Source of the DNA: Lysobacter sp. MMG2
Lineage (GTDB): Bacteria; Pseudomonadota; Gammaproteobacteria; Xanthomonadales; Xanthomonadaceae
DNA length: 64,000 nucleotides
Reading direction: 5' to 3'
Assembly: GCF_016735495.2 (NCBI RefSeq)
Contig: NZ_JAERQY020000001.1
Coordinates: 744,001-808,000, forward strand
Below are positions 26,077-37,449 of this stretch, piece after piece. A model generated the notes under the pieces. That model saw only the letters and a program-made list of their open reading frames with translations. It was not told where the DNA came from and made no database searches. The translations under genes were made by a program, and so were the position numbers. How positions within the stretch are numbered: the stretch's first letter is position 1; each line of letters opens with the position of its first letter.

Positions 26077-27326
26077 AGCGTTTCGCCCGGCACGCCGGGC
26101 GCCGCCTCGCTGCGGCTGCGCAGGCGCGAAACGCGCGCTTCCCAGCGCCAGAATGCATAGCCCACCGCCAGGAACACAGTAGCCGCCGCCACCAGCCACA
26201 GCGCATGGCCGCTGATCCACGGCGACAGCACGCCGGCGATCAGCGCGTTCAGCACCAGGCTGGTGAAGGCCTGCAACGACGAAGACGAACCGCGCTGGCG
26301 CGGGTACATGTCCAGGATCGACAGCGTCACGATCGGAAACACCAGCGCGATGCCGAATGCGTTGAGCATCATCGGCAACACCGCCCACGGCACGCGCGGC
26401 ACGTCGGTCCACAGGTTGTAGCCCAGGTTGAGCAGCATCGCGACCGCCGAGCAGGCGAAGCCGATCGACACCAACCGCGCGCCGCTGACCTTGCCCGCGC
26501 TGCGCCCGGACACGAACGCGCCCAGCACCATGCCGCTGATCATCGGCACGAAGAACCAGCCGAACTCGCGCTCGCTGAGCTTGAGGATGTCCATCACGAA
26601 CGCCGGCGCCGAGGCGATGTACACCCACAGCGCGGCGAAGTTGAACGCGCTCGCTGCGGCCAGGCGCTGGAAGCGCGGATTGAACAGGATGGCGACGTAA
26701 TCGCGCAGCAGGCGACGCGGCACCATCGGCAATCGCGCATCGACCGGATGCGTTTCCGGCAGCATGCGCCAGGTCGCAAGGATCAGCACCACGGCGAACA
26801 CGACCAGGAACCAGAAGATCGCCGGCCAGTGCGCCCAGCCGAGAATCCAGCCGCCGACCACCGGCGCCACCGCCGGCGCCACGCCGAAGATCATCGACAC
26901 CTGGCTCATCAGCCGTTGCGCGTCGTCGCCGTGCAGCACGTCGCGGATGACCGCGCGGCCCACGATCAACCCCACGCCGGACGACAGTCCCTGCAGCGCG
27001 CGGAAGGTCAGCAGCGTCGGCAGGTCCTTCGCCAGCGCGCAGCCGGCCGAGGCGATGGCGAAGATCACCAGGCCGCCGAGGATGACGCGCCGCCGCCCGA
27101 TCGCATCCGACAACGGGCCGTGCACGATGCTGGTGAGCGCATAGGCGACCAGGTAAACGCTGATGGTCTGCTGCATCGCCAGCTTGTCCGCGCCGAACTG
27201 CGCGCCGATGGCGGGGAACGCGGGGAAAATCGTGTCGATCGAGAACGGCCCGAACATCGCCAGCCCGCCGAGCAGGAGCGCGAGTGTTCGGATGGGAATG
27301 GAGAGCGTGGCGGGTTGGCTGGGCAT
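26073..27326 (-). CDS. Bcr/CflA family MFS drug efflux transporter
   Basis: The 417-residue protein has 12 hydrophobic segments and MFS marks: FSIDTIFPAFPAIGAQF, GPLSDAIGRRRVILGG (the loop 2-3 motif) and FRALQGLSSGVGLIVGRAVIRD. This is the layout of Bcr/CflA drug:H+ antiporters. I start at MPSQPATLS (27326) because the longer frame begins inside a dispersed repeat. The gene is convergent with the APC permease and the two stop codons overlap. Drug export is by family only. Confidence 0.9.
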   Translation of the reverse strand: MPSQPATLSIPIRTLALLLGGLAMFGPFSIDTIFPAFPAIGAQFGADKLAMQQTISVYLVAYALTSIVHGPLSDAIGRRRVILGGLVIFAIASAGCALAKDLPTLLTFRALQGLSSGVGLIVGRAVIRDVLHGDDAQRLMSQVSMIFGVAPAVAPVVGGWILGWAHWPAIFWFLVVFAVVLILATWRMLPETHPVDARLPMVPRRLLRDYVAILFNPRFQRLAAASAFNFAALWVYIASAPAFVMDILKLSEREFGWFFVPMISGMVLGAFVSGRSAGKVSGARLVSIGFACSAVAMLLNLGYNLWTDVPRVPWAVLPMMLNAFGIALVFPIVTLSILDMYPRQRGSSSSLQAFTSLVLNALIAGVLSPWISGHALWLVAAATVFLAVGYAFWRWEARVSRLRSRSEAAPGVPGETL

Positions 27327-27368
27327 GGAGTGGGAGCGGGCTGGATACTGCGGATGATCATCAGGGTC

Positions 27369-27463
27369 GTCATTCCCGCGAAAGCGGGAATCCAGTGACT
27401 TCATCGCGCGTCAGGTCGCGGCCGGAGCAAGTCGCTGGATTCCCGCTTTCGCGGGAATGACGG
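27369..27463. repeat. Family A repeats in inverted pair
   Basis: GTCATTCCCGCGAAAGCGGG at 27369-27394 and the mirror CCCGCTTTCGCGGGAATGAC at 27441-27461 flank about 45 bases. A second, nearly perfect version of the pair at 18.7 kb. It lies between the MFS gene and the VOC gene, both on the minus strand. Confidence 0.78.
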
Positions 27464-27478
27464 AAGAACGGAAGACGC

Positions 27479-27910
27479 TCAGGTTTCGTCCGGCGCTCCT
27501 TTCAGCTCGACGAGATTGCCTTCCGGATCGTAGAGATACTGAGACGGCCCTTTGCCTTCTGCGCCGTAGCGCGAACCGAACTCGGCCACGTGCGCGCCGT
27601 ATGCGTGCAGGTGGGCGAGGATCGCGTGGAGGTCGAACGGTTCGGCACGCAGGCACAGATGGTCCATGTTGCGGCCTTCGTGCCCGGGCGCGGCACCGCC
27701 CTGGCGGCCGATCGTGCCCTGCACATCGATCAGGTCGATCAGCGAGCGGCCGGCGCGCAGCTGGGTCAGGCCGATGGTTTCTTGTCGACGCTCGACGGTG
27801 CAGCCGAGCACGTCGCAGTAGAAGGCGACCATGGCCGGCACGTCGCGAACGCGCAGCACGACGTGGTCGATCTGCTGCAAGCGGAACGGCGGTGTGGGCA
27901 TGGTCGGCAT
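27479..27910 (-). CDS. VOC family (glyoxalase/bleomycin resistance-type) protein
   Basis: The 143-residue protein has the paired beta-alpha-beta-beta-beta units of the VOC superfamily: LQQIDHVVLRVRDVPAMVAF with the metal-site His, DLIDVQGTIG, NMDHLCLRAEPFD, then YDPEGNLVEL with a metal Glu near the end. The family includes lyases, dioxygenases and resistance proteins; the role here is open. The start at 27910 (MPTMPTPP) is one of three close candidates (27901 and a GTG at 27925). It is cytoplasmic. Confidence 0.87.
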   Translation of the reverse strand: MPTMPTPPFRLQQIDHVVLRVRDVPAMVAFYCDVLGCTVERRQETIGLTQLRAGRSLIDLIDVQGTIGRQGGAAPGHEGRNMDHLCLRAEPFDLHAILAHLHAYGAHVAEFGSRYGAEGKGPSQYLYDPEGNLVELKGAPDET

Positions 27911-27939
27911 CCTGCGCGGGTGCACAGGATACCGCGAGC

Positions 27940-28020
27940 CCTACCCCTCTCCCTGGCCGCCTGTGGCGGCCTGTCCCTCTCAGCCCTGCACTCTCTTCGG
28001 TCGCCGCAAGGGGAGAGGGC
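27940..28020. repeat. Degenerate family B repeat
   Basis: CCCCTCTCCCTGGCCGCC...GGCGGCCTGTCCCTCTC and a distal GGGGAGAGGG form an imperfect version of the family B palindrome, similar to that at 40912-40960. No gene is supported between the VOC gene and the adhesin remnant. Confidence 0.65.
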
Positions 28021-28163
28021 AACGCAGGTGCTTCTCGCGGAGTTGCTGGAGCTGTTGCAGGTGCCCCGAAGGGGCGGAAGAGGGGGCGCGCAGCGCGAAG
28101 CAAAAAGAACGGGGCGGTTTCCCGCCCCGTCCTCCCACCACTACAAACGTGTCGCGCTACCCG

Positions 28164-29111
28164 TTACAGCTTGTGCGCAAAACCCACGCCCACCGAGCGC
28201 TCGTCGCCGCTGAACGCCGCACCGAAGCTGACCTGGCTCTTCTTGCCGACCGGCTTGGCGTAGCCGGCGGAGATCGCGCCATACCCCTGCTCCATGCCCA
28301 GGCCCACCGACCACGCACCGTTCGGGTTGCCCACGGCAGCCGCCGCGGCACCGGACGCCATCTGCGCCTGCGCCATCGACATCGCACCGTGCTGGCTGAT
28401 GCTGCGGTCCTGCTTCATCACCTGGGTCGCGAGCTTGTCCATGCCATTCCACACGTCGTCGATCTTCTGGTCGGTGTAGCTGTTGGCCTGGACCAGCACT
28501 TCGGTGGTGTTCTGCTGCAGACGCGTGTTGAGCTGGGACACGTTGACCGCGTCGTGGTCGGCCACGCCGTCGGCGACGTTATGGATCGTCACGGCCGTGG
28601 TCGCGCCTTCGCCGCCCATCGTCATGCTGGTCTTGCCAGCGTCGTCGTAGGTCATCACCGACTTGGACTCGCCGTTGGCCCCGATCACGCCCGCCGACTT
28701 CAACTGGCCGAGGTTCACCGCATCGTTGTCGGCCTTGGCCGCGGCCACGCCCGTCACCACGCGGTCGCCCGCCGTGCCGGCCACGCTCACCGACGTACCG
28801 TCGCTGTCCTTGGCGACCGTGATCTGACGCGTCGCCGCATCCTGCTTCACCAGGCCCACTTCACCGTTATTGATCTGCGTGGTGAGGTTGTTGATGGCCG
28901 AGGTGTTGCCGGCGATGGCGGTGGTGCCCACCGTCAGCTTCGCGCCGGCCGAGGCCTGCTGCACCATGCCGATCGTGCCGCTGCTGATCTGCTGGTTGAT
29001 CGTGCTGATGGACGTGGTGTTGTTGTACACGCGGCTGTCGATGTTGCTCATCGCATCGCCCATGTTGGTCACGGACGACTTCGAACCGTCGGCGTTGGTG
29101 ACGTTGATGGC
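28164..29111 (-). pseudogene. C-terminal remnant of a YadA-type trimeric autotransporter adhesin
   Basis: About 315 residues of an adhesin are readable: stalk repeats with DAVNLGQLKSAG and DAVNVSQLNTRL motifs, coiled-coil linkers such as NTTSISTINQQI, and a complete C-terminal YadA membrane anchor (GAMSMAQAQMASGAAAAA...GYGAISAGYAKPV...VSFGAAFSGDERSVGVGFAHKL in pieces). The signal peptide and the passenger head are missing. Upstream the frame is open but reads through short tandem repeats and then antisense through the gcvP promoter and riboswitch, which is not believable as coding. I conclude the 5' part was lost. Without a signal peptide it cannot be exported. A start at an internal ATG cannot be excluded. 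Confidence 0.75.
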
Positions 29112-29176
29112 GGGATGACGTTGATGCCGGGGATGACGTTCATGCCGGGGACGACGTCGATGCCGGGATGACGTCG
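29106..29176. repeat. Short tandem repeat at the break of the adhesin gene
   Basis: Four imperfect units of about 17-18 bases, GATGCCGGGGATGACGTT and variants, run head to tail (29106-29122, 29123-29140, 29141-29158, 29159-29175). They begin exactly where the adhesin homology stops, so they probably relate to the deletion event. A mosaic of GC-rich sequence with no gene continues to about 29300. Confidence 0.75.
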
Positions 29177-29306
29177 GCGCGCAGATGACCTGACTCAAAC
29201 CGCCAGGCTGCGCTCCCGGGACCCGGCCTGCGCCGGGGTGACCACCAGGGAGCGCCAGGCCCGCCCATACATGCCCTGGCCCGGGCATGCAGCCAGCCCA
29301 CCCGGG

Positions 29307-29312
29307 TATAAT
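29307..29312 (+). promoter_or_regulatory. Likely -10 box of gcvP/riboswitch transcript
   Basis: A perfect TATAAT lies about 13 bases ahead of the first conserved riboswitch bases, the right distance for transcription to begin there. No convincing -35 hexamer was seen at the usual spacing. Confidence 0.65.
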
Positions 29313-29324
29313 TCCCACGCAAGC

Positions 29325-29545
29325 AGACGGTGGGAGAAGCGGTCCCGGCCTGAATGGCCCGGATCGCTGCCGAAGGCGCAAACGCCCGGAATCGCTCAGG
29401 CCCCATTACCGCCGTCCGCTCACACTCTGGAGAGACCGACCGCCCCCATGGGGCCGGAACCGGCGCCGAAGGGGCAAGAAGCCAGCGGGGTCATCCTCCC
29501 CCGCCGAGCGCTTTGAAACTCTCAGGCAAAAGGACAGAGGGGCAC
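29325..29545 (+). ncRNA. Tandem glycine riboswitch upstream of gcvP
   Basis: Two glycine aptamers in series lie in the leader of gcvP. The first (about 29325-29436) has GCCGAAGGCGCAA and ends with the typical ACTCTGGAGAGACC; the second (about 29437-29545) has GCGCCGAAGGGGCAAG and AACTCTCAGGCAAAAGGACA, the most conserved block of the family. Glycine binding to such tandem RNAs raises expression of glycine-cleavage genes. An expression platform is not certain; a small hairpin GTGCGCG-AC-CGCGCAC follows at 29551-29566, about 38 bases before the ATG. Recognised by sequence pattern, not by a covariance search. Confidence 0.93.
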
Positions 29546-29603
29546 TCCATGTGCGCGACCGCGCACCGCCGGCTTTCGAGCCAACTACGGATGCCCCCGT
29601 CAA

Positions 29604-32501
<2,898 letters not shown>

Positions 32502-32550
32502 GGCGCTTCTGCGTCATCGGATTGTTCGGCATCATCAGGTTGTAAGGCAG

Positions 32551-32581
32551 ACGCCCCGCTTTTGCGGGGCGTTTGTTTTTT
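32551..32581 (+). terminator. Rho-independent terminator of gcvP
   Basis: ACGCCCCGC-TTTT-GCGGGGCGT followed by TTGTTTTTT, about 50 bases after the gcvP stop. A textbook intrinsic terminator. Confidence 0.93.
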
Positions 32582-33566
<985 letters not shown>

Positions 33567-34097
33567 TCATCGTCGTCGCTCGACCAGCGACACCGGCATC
33601 ATCGTGCCGGCGCGCGAGGCCGCGCCCATCCGCGCACCGTCGCCGCCGCAATGCGCCATCGGCCACACCCGCGCCAGGCGCAACCGCACCACGCAACCCA
33701 GCGCCATCCAACGGTCCATGCGTTGCTCCGCGTGCGACGGCGCACCGCGCTGCGGCGTGAGCCCCCGCCGCAACGAACCACGCGGGATGGCCAGCGAGGC
33801 ACGACGCGCGGTCGTCGTGCGCATCGCAATCGCCTCCCTGCGCTCGACGGCAACATCGCGCGCGTCACGCACCGCATGCACACGCACCGGGGGGAGGTCG
33901 TGGATGCGCGGCGCCTGCATCGCGAGCGGGGCGGGCTCGCGCTCGACCGTCGCGTACACGCGCACGGTCGGCAGGTCGAAGGTGCGGATCGCAGGCGCGG
34001 GCATGTTCGCCGCGTCGCTGGCGGAGGCAGTGCGGGTGGCGATGGAGTGGGTTGCCGCGACCATCGCCAGCGCGGCCATCAGGGTCATCGTTTTCAT
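33567..34097 (-). CDS. Exported hypothetical protein with LPxVRV repeats
   Basis: I do not recognise this 176-residue protein. It has a signal peptide (MKTMTLMAALAMVAATHS, cleavage near residue 30) and two copies of a short motif, DLPTVRVYA and DLPPVRVHA, about 30 residues apart. The rest is Arg- and Ala-rich with Cys at about 128 and 145. The start at 34097 sits inside the frame after a weak ribosome site; a longer frame to 34160 would spoil the signal peptide. It follows the diiron gene after 83 bases and may be the last gene of that run. Confidence 0.6.
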   Translation of the reverse strand: MKTMTLMAALAMVAATHSIATRTASASDAANMPAPAIRTFDLPTVRVYATVEREPAPLAMQAPRIHDLPPVRVHAVRDARDVAVERREAIAMRTTTARRASLAIPRGSLRRGLTPQRGAPSHAEQRMDRWMALGCVVRLRLARVWPMAHCGGDGARMGAASRAGTMMPVSLVERRR

Positions 34098-34180
34098 CTT
34101 GGCAATTCCGGTCTGTCGACGTCCGCCGTGAGCGGCCGCCGTGGGGTGCGTGATACGCAATCGGGGGTTTGTTTCTTGAA

Positions 34181-35158
34181 TCAGACGTCCGGGACGATCG
34201 ATTCCAGCGCGACATCCAGTCGCCTTCGCTGCTGCGGCGTGGCCAGCTCGTCCAGCACGCGGACGAAACGCGGGTGGCGCACGCCCGAGCCGATGTACTG
34301 CCAGCGGTACGCCCGACGCAGCACGTCCACGACGTGCAGTTGCTGGCGCATCCCGAACGGCCGTCCGCAGGCGACGACGAAATACGCCGCATCCGCATCG
34401 GCCTGCGCGCGCAGGATGTCGTCCATCGCGCCCAGCAGCGCGATCAGGTCGTCGATCGCCACGTCGCGCTCGCCTTCGTCGATGCGCGCGTCTTCGGCAC
34501 GCAGTTCCAGTTCATCGACGACGGAGTGCTGGCACTCTTCGCGGAAATGGAACAGGAACACGTCCTTCCACAGCGGGCACAGCTCCTGGCTCGGCGCGAT
34601 GCTTTCCTCGTAATGGCGCTGCACGAACAGCTCGATCATGAAGATCAGCGCCAGCACCGCCCAGTTGCTGCGCGCCATGACGAACATCGCCACGGTGTTG
34701 GCTTCGGCCATCTTGGCGTGGCCGGGCGGCATGCGCGCTTCCAGCAGCACTTCCAGGCGACGAAACAGCTCCTGGTGCTTGATCTCCTCGTCGGAAAAGC
34801 GGACCAGCGCTTCCAGTGCGCTCTGATCGCCCAGCCAGTGCTGGCCCGACGTCTGCAGCATCTTCGCGCCGATGAACCGCTCGCACAGGCCGAACATCCA
34901 GGCATAGGTGCGACCCTGCACCTGGCTGAAGAAACGGCGCTCGTTCCCGTCGAGGAAATCGATCCGGTCGACGAGCGAGAGCCCGGCGGGGAGGAAGGTA
35001 CGGTCGTGATCGAAATCGCGGCCGCGGATCACGTCGGCGTCGATGTCCCAGCGCACGCGCCTGGACACTTCGATGCAGCGCGCGTAACGGGCGCTGTCGC
35101 CGGCCGCCACTTCGGCGTTCCATCGCGGGGCGGTTGTATGGGCAGTTGCAACGTTCAT
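34181..35158 (-). CDS. Ferritin-like diiron protein, possible oxygenase (AurF-like)
   Basis: The 325-residue protein has the four-helix ligand set of a diiron centre: NERRFFSQVQGRTYA and CERFIGAKM early, FSDEEIKHQELFRRLE (E-E-xx-H) in the middle, then MIELFVQRHYEE and FREECQHSVVDELEL (E-xx-H) later. Arrangement and length fit ferritin-superfamily oxygenases such as AurF more than ferritins. The protein has no signal peptide, though the segment NWAVLALIFMIELFV is hydrophobic. It is the third gene of the minus-strand run after the methyltransferase and DUF4242 genes. The substrate is unknown; a non-catalytic iron or redox role is also possible. Confidence 0.7.
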   Translation of the reverse strand: MNVATAHTTAPRWNAEVAAGDSARYARCIEVSRRVRWDIDADVIRGRDFDHDRTFLPAGLSLVDRIDFLDGNERRFFSQVQGRTYAWMFGLCERFIGAKMLQTSGQHWLGDQSALEALVRFSDEEIKHQELFRRLEVLLEARMPPGHAKMAEANTVAMFVMARSNWAVLALIFMIELFVQRHYEESIAPSQELCPLWKDVFLFHFREECQHSVVDELELRAEDARIDEGERDVAIDDLIALLGAMDDILRAQADADAAYFVVACGRPFGMRQQLHVVDVLRRAYRWQYIGSGVRHPRFVRVLDELATPQQRRRLDVALESIVPDV

Positions 35159-35189
35159 TCGTGACTCCGGTCTTGCTCGTGGCGACGGC

Positions 35190-35468
35190 TCACGCCGGCG
35201 CCATGGTGGGGTCCAGCATCGACTTCACTTCCACGATGGCATCGGCGGGAAAGCCGGAACGCTTGGCGTGTTCGCGGATCAGCGCTTCATCGCGCGCCAG
35301 ATAGATGCAGTACGTCTTGTTGCCGGTGACATACGAATGCACCCACTGGATACCCGTGCCGAGTTCGTCCAGAACCCGGTTGGATTGCAGCGCGACGCCG
35401 CACATCGCTTCCACCGGCTGCGAGCCGATGCCTTCGATGTTTCGTTCTATGACGTATTTCCTGAGCAT
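35190..35468 (-). CDS. DUF4242-type small protein
   Basis: The 92-residue protein begins MLRKYVIERNIEGIGSQPVE and continues with SNRVLDELGTGIQWVHSYVT, NKTYCIYLARDEALIREHAK, RSGFPADAIVEVKSML: the DUF4242 (nickel-binding-like ferredoxin fold) pattern, which works as a small dimeric alpha-beta protein. Biochemical role unknown. GGAGGG lies 9 bases before the ATG at 35468 and decides the start against a longer frame. It lies between the methyltransferase and diiron genes with short gaps. Confidence 0.82.
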   Translation of the reverse strand: MLRKYVIERNIEGIGSQPVEAMCGVALQSNRVLDELGTGIQWVHSYVTGNKTYCIYLARDEALIREHAKRSGFPADAIVEVKSMLDPTMAPA

Positions 35469-35535
35469 GACGATTCCCTCCGTTGTTGCGTCCCTCATGG
35501 GGCGCGGGGTGCCGGCGAGGGCCGGCGGATTCTGG

Positions 35536-36321
35536 TCAGCGCTTGATGGCGAGCACGTTGGCGCCGTAGGCGTGCAGATGGCCATGGAACTTGCGATCGA
35601 CATCCGTGCCTGCGAAGCATTCGAAGCGCTCGGTGACCTGCGCTTCGCTCAGTCCGCATTCCTCCAGCAGTTGCAGCAACATCGCTTCGGTCAGCGCGCC
35701 GCCGATGCACGAAGCCCACAGATCGGCGTTCGCACGCGCGGCCTGCGCCAGTTCGCGATCGAGCACCACATCGGCGAGGAAGAGCGTTCCGCCCGGCCGC
35801 AGCACGCGCACGATCTCGCCGATCACGCGCGGCTTGTCCGGCGCCAGGTTCAACACGCCGTTGGAAATCACCACGTCCACGCTGGCGTCGTCCGCCGGCA
35901 GATCCTCGAACGTGCCTTCGTGCAGCTGCACGCGGTCCAGCAACCTCGCCTGCGCCGCGGCGCGCAGCGCGCTGGCGCGCATGCCGGGCGTGAGATCCAC
36001 GCCGATCGCGCGGCCCTCCGGGCCGGCGGCCCGCGCTGCAAGCAGCAGGTCCATGCCGGCGCCGCAGGCGTGGTCGAGCACGACCGCCCCGGCAGGAATC
36101 GTGCCGATCCGCAGCGGATTGCCCACGCCGGAGAACCGCTCCGTGCACGCGTCGGGCAACGCCGCCAGTTCGGCCGCGTCGTAGCCCAACTGGCGCACCG
36201 CGTAGGCCGCGCCGGTGTGGAAGTGGAAGCCGCTGGTCGGCGCGCGGGCGACGCGCTCATAGGTCGCTCGCACCTGCCGATTCAGGTAGATCGTGTCCAG
36301 CACGAGCGGGCAACGGCTCAT
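35536..36321 (-). CDS. SAM-dependent methyltransferase
   Basis: The 261-residue protein is a class I methyltransferase: motif I VVLDHACGAGMDLLLAAR (residues 80-97), an acidic end of strand 2 (IGVDLTPGM), ISNGVLNLAPDKP and VLRPGGTLFLADVV. The layout resembles the ArsM/UbiE-type group, but the N-terminal YERVARAPTSGFHFHTGAAY is unusual, with two His that could bind metal. No ArsM cysteine triad is clear. It is divergent from a response regulator gene by 181 bases and leads the run with DUF4242 and the diiron protein, which suggests it modifies something in their pathway. Confidence 0.85.
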   Translation of the reverse strand: MSRCPLVLDTIYLNRQVRATYERVARAPTSGFHFHTGAAYAVRQLGYDAAELAALPDACTERFSGVGNPLRIGTIPAGAVVLDHACGAGMDLLLAARAAGPEGRAIGVDLTPGMRASALRAAAQARLLDRVQLHEGTFEDLPADDASVDVVISNGVLNLAPDKPRVIGEIVRVLRPGGTLFLADVVLDRELAQAARANADLWASCIGGALTEAMLLQLLEECGLSEAQVTERFECFAGTDVDRKFHGHLHAYGANVLAIKR

Positions 36322-36502
36322 CTTGGCCTCTCTTCACCGGCGCACCGCCGGCATGGGGGCCAATCTAATGACGGCCGGTAACGGCCCGATGTCCCGTGTG
36401 ACTGGATTTGTATCGGTTGGTAACAGCGGCGGATACTCACCGGCGCATGCGGCAGGATGCCCAACCGGCTTCCCCGTTCGCGAAGACATTGGCAGGTACG
36501 CG

Positions 36503-37213
36503 ATGGCCCATACGCCCTGTGTCCTGGTGGTCGACGACGACCGCCCCACCCGCGAGATGCTGCTCGAGGCGCTCTCCACGCACGGCTTCCGCGCACGCGA
36601 AGCCGGCGACGGCGCGGCGATGCGGCGCGAGCTGGAAGTCGAAGCGCCGGACCTGGTGCTGCTCGACATCCGCCTGCCCGGCGAGGACGGTTTGTCGCTG
36701 GCGCGCTACCTGCGCGAGCGTTACGACGTGGGCATCATCATGGTCACCGGCTCCGGCGATGTGATCGACCGCATCGTCGGGCTGGAAATCGGCGCCGACG
36801 ATTACGTCGCCAAGCCCTTCGATCCGCGCGAGTTGCTGGCGCGCGTGAAGAGCGTGCTGCGGCGCATCCAGGCGCGGCCCGAAGCGCCGGCGGCGCTCAC
36901 GCAGAATCCGCGGCAGGTGCCGTTCGGGCGTTGCACGCTCGACCTGGACGCGCACCAGCTGTTCGACGCCGACGGCAGCGAAGTGATGGTCACGCACATG
37001 GAGTTCGACCTGCTGCGCGTGCTGCACGAGCATGCGGGCAAGGCGCTGTCGCGCGACCAGATCCTCACATTGACGAAGAACCGCGAGTGGGAGCCGTTCG
37101 ACCGCTCCATCGACATCCGCATCGCGCGGCTGCGGCGCAAGGTAGAAGCCGATCCCGACAATCCGCGGGCGATACGCACGGTGCGGGGCGTGGGGTATAT
37201 GTTCGTGCCGTGA
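36503..37213 (+). CDS. OmpR/PhoB-family response regulator
   Basis: The 236-residue protein has a receiver domain (acidic cluster D11-D13, phospho-acceptor D55 in LVLLDIRLPGEDG, Lys in YVAKPF) and a C-terminal winged helix (EVMVTHMEFDLLRVLHEH, SIDIRIARLRRKVEADP, TVRGVGYMFVP). The nearest family type is TorR/OmpR. There is no kinase gene directly next to it on the strand; the multi-PAS kinase downstream is on the same strand after a repeat, so pairing is possible but unproven. The ATG at 36503 fits the receiver start. Confidence 0.93.
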   Translation: MAHTPCVLVVDDDRPTREMLLEALSTHGFRAREAGDGAAMRRELEVEAPDLVLLDIRLPGEDGLSLARYLRERYDVGIIMVTGSGDVIDRIVGLEIGADDYVAKPFDPRELLARVKSVLRRIQARPEAPAALTQNPRQVPFGRCTLDLDAHQLFDADGSEVMVTHMEFDLLRVLHEHAGKALSRDQILTLTKNREWEPFDRSIDIRIARLRRKVEADPDNPRAIRTVRGVGYMFVP

Positions 37214-37223
37214 CGCGTTCCCA

Positions 37224-37324
37224 CCGTCCGTCCTGAGCGTAGCGAAGCGAAGTCGAAGGATGAATGGACCCGCCACGCGCCCGTCCGCCCTTCGACTTCG
37301 CTTCGCTACGCTCAGGACGAACGG
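37224..37324. repeat. Family C paired inverted repeat, second copy
   Basis: CCGTCCGTCCTGAGCGTAGC with GAAGTCGAAGGA (37224-37260) faces CCTTCGACTTCGC...CTACGCTCAGGACGAACG (37288-37324). Nearly identical to 24637-24743. It separates the response regulator from the hybrid kinase. Confidence 0.82.
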
Positions 37325-37449
37325 TGATGCGGTGTCGATTCGTCCCGGCAGCGGCGAAGCTCCGCCTTTTTGTTTCAACCCTGTAACACCACGACCGCGC
37401 CCGAATCCACGCTCCTATACTCGCCCCACCCCGCCCCACGGGACATGCG

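Noticed and set aside
29111-29381. Longer start for the YadA-type protein
   Set aside because: The extra codons translate tandem repeats and the antisense of the gcvP promoter and riboswitch; they contain no signal peptide.
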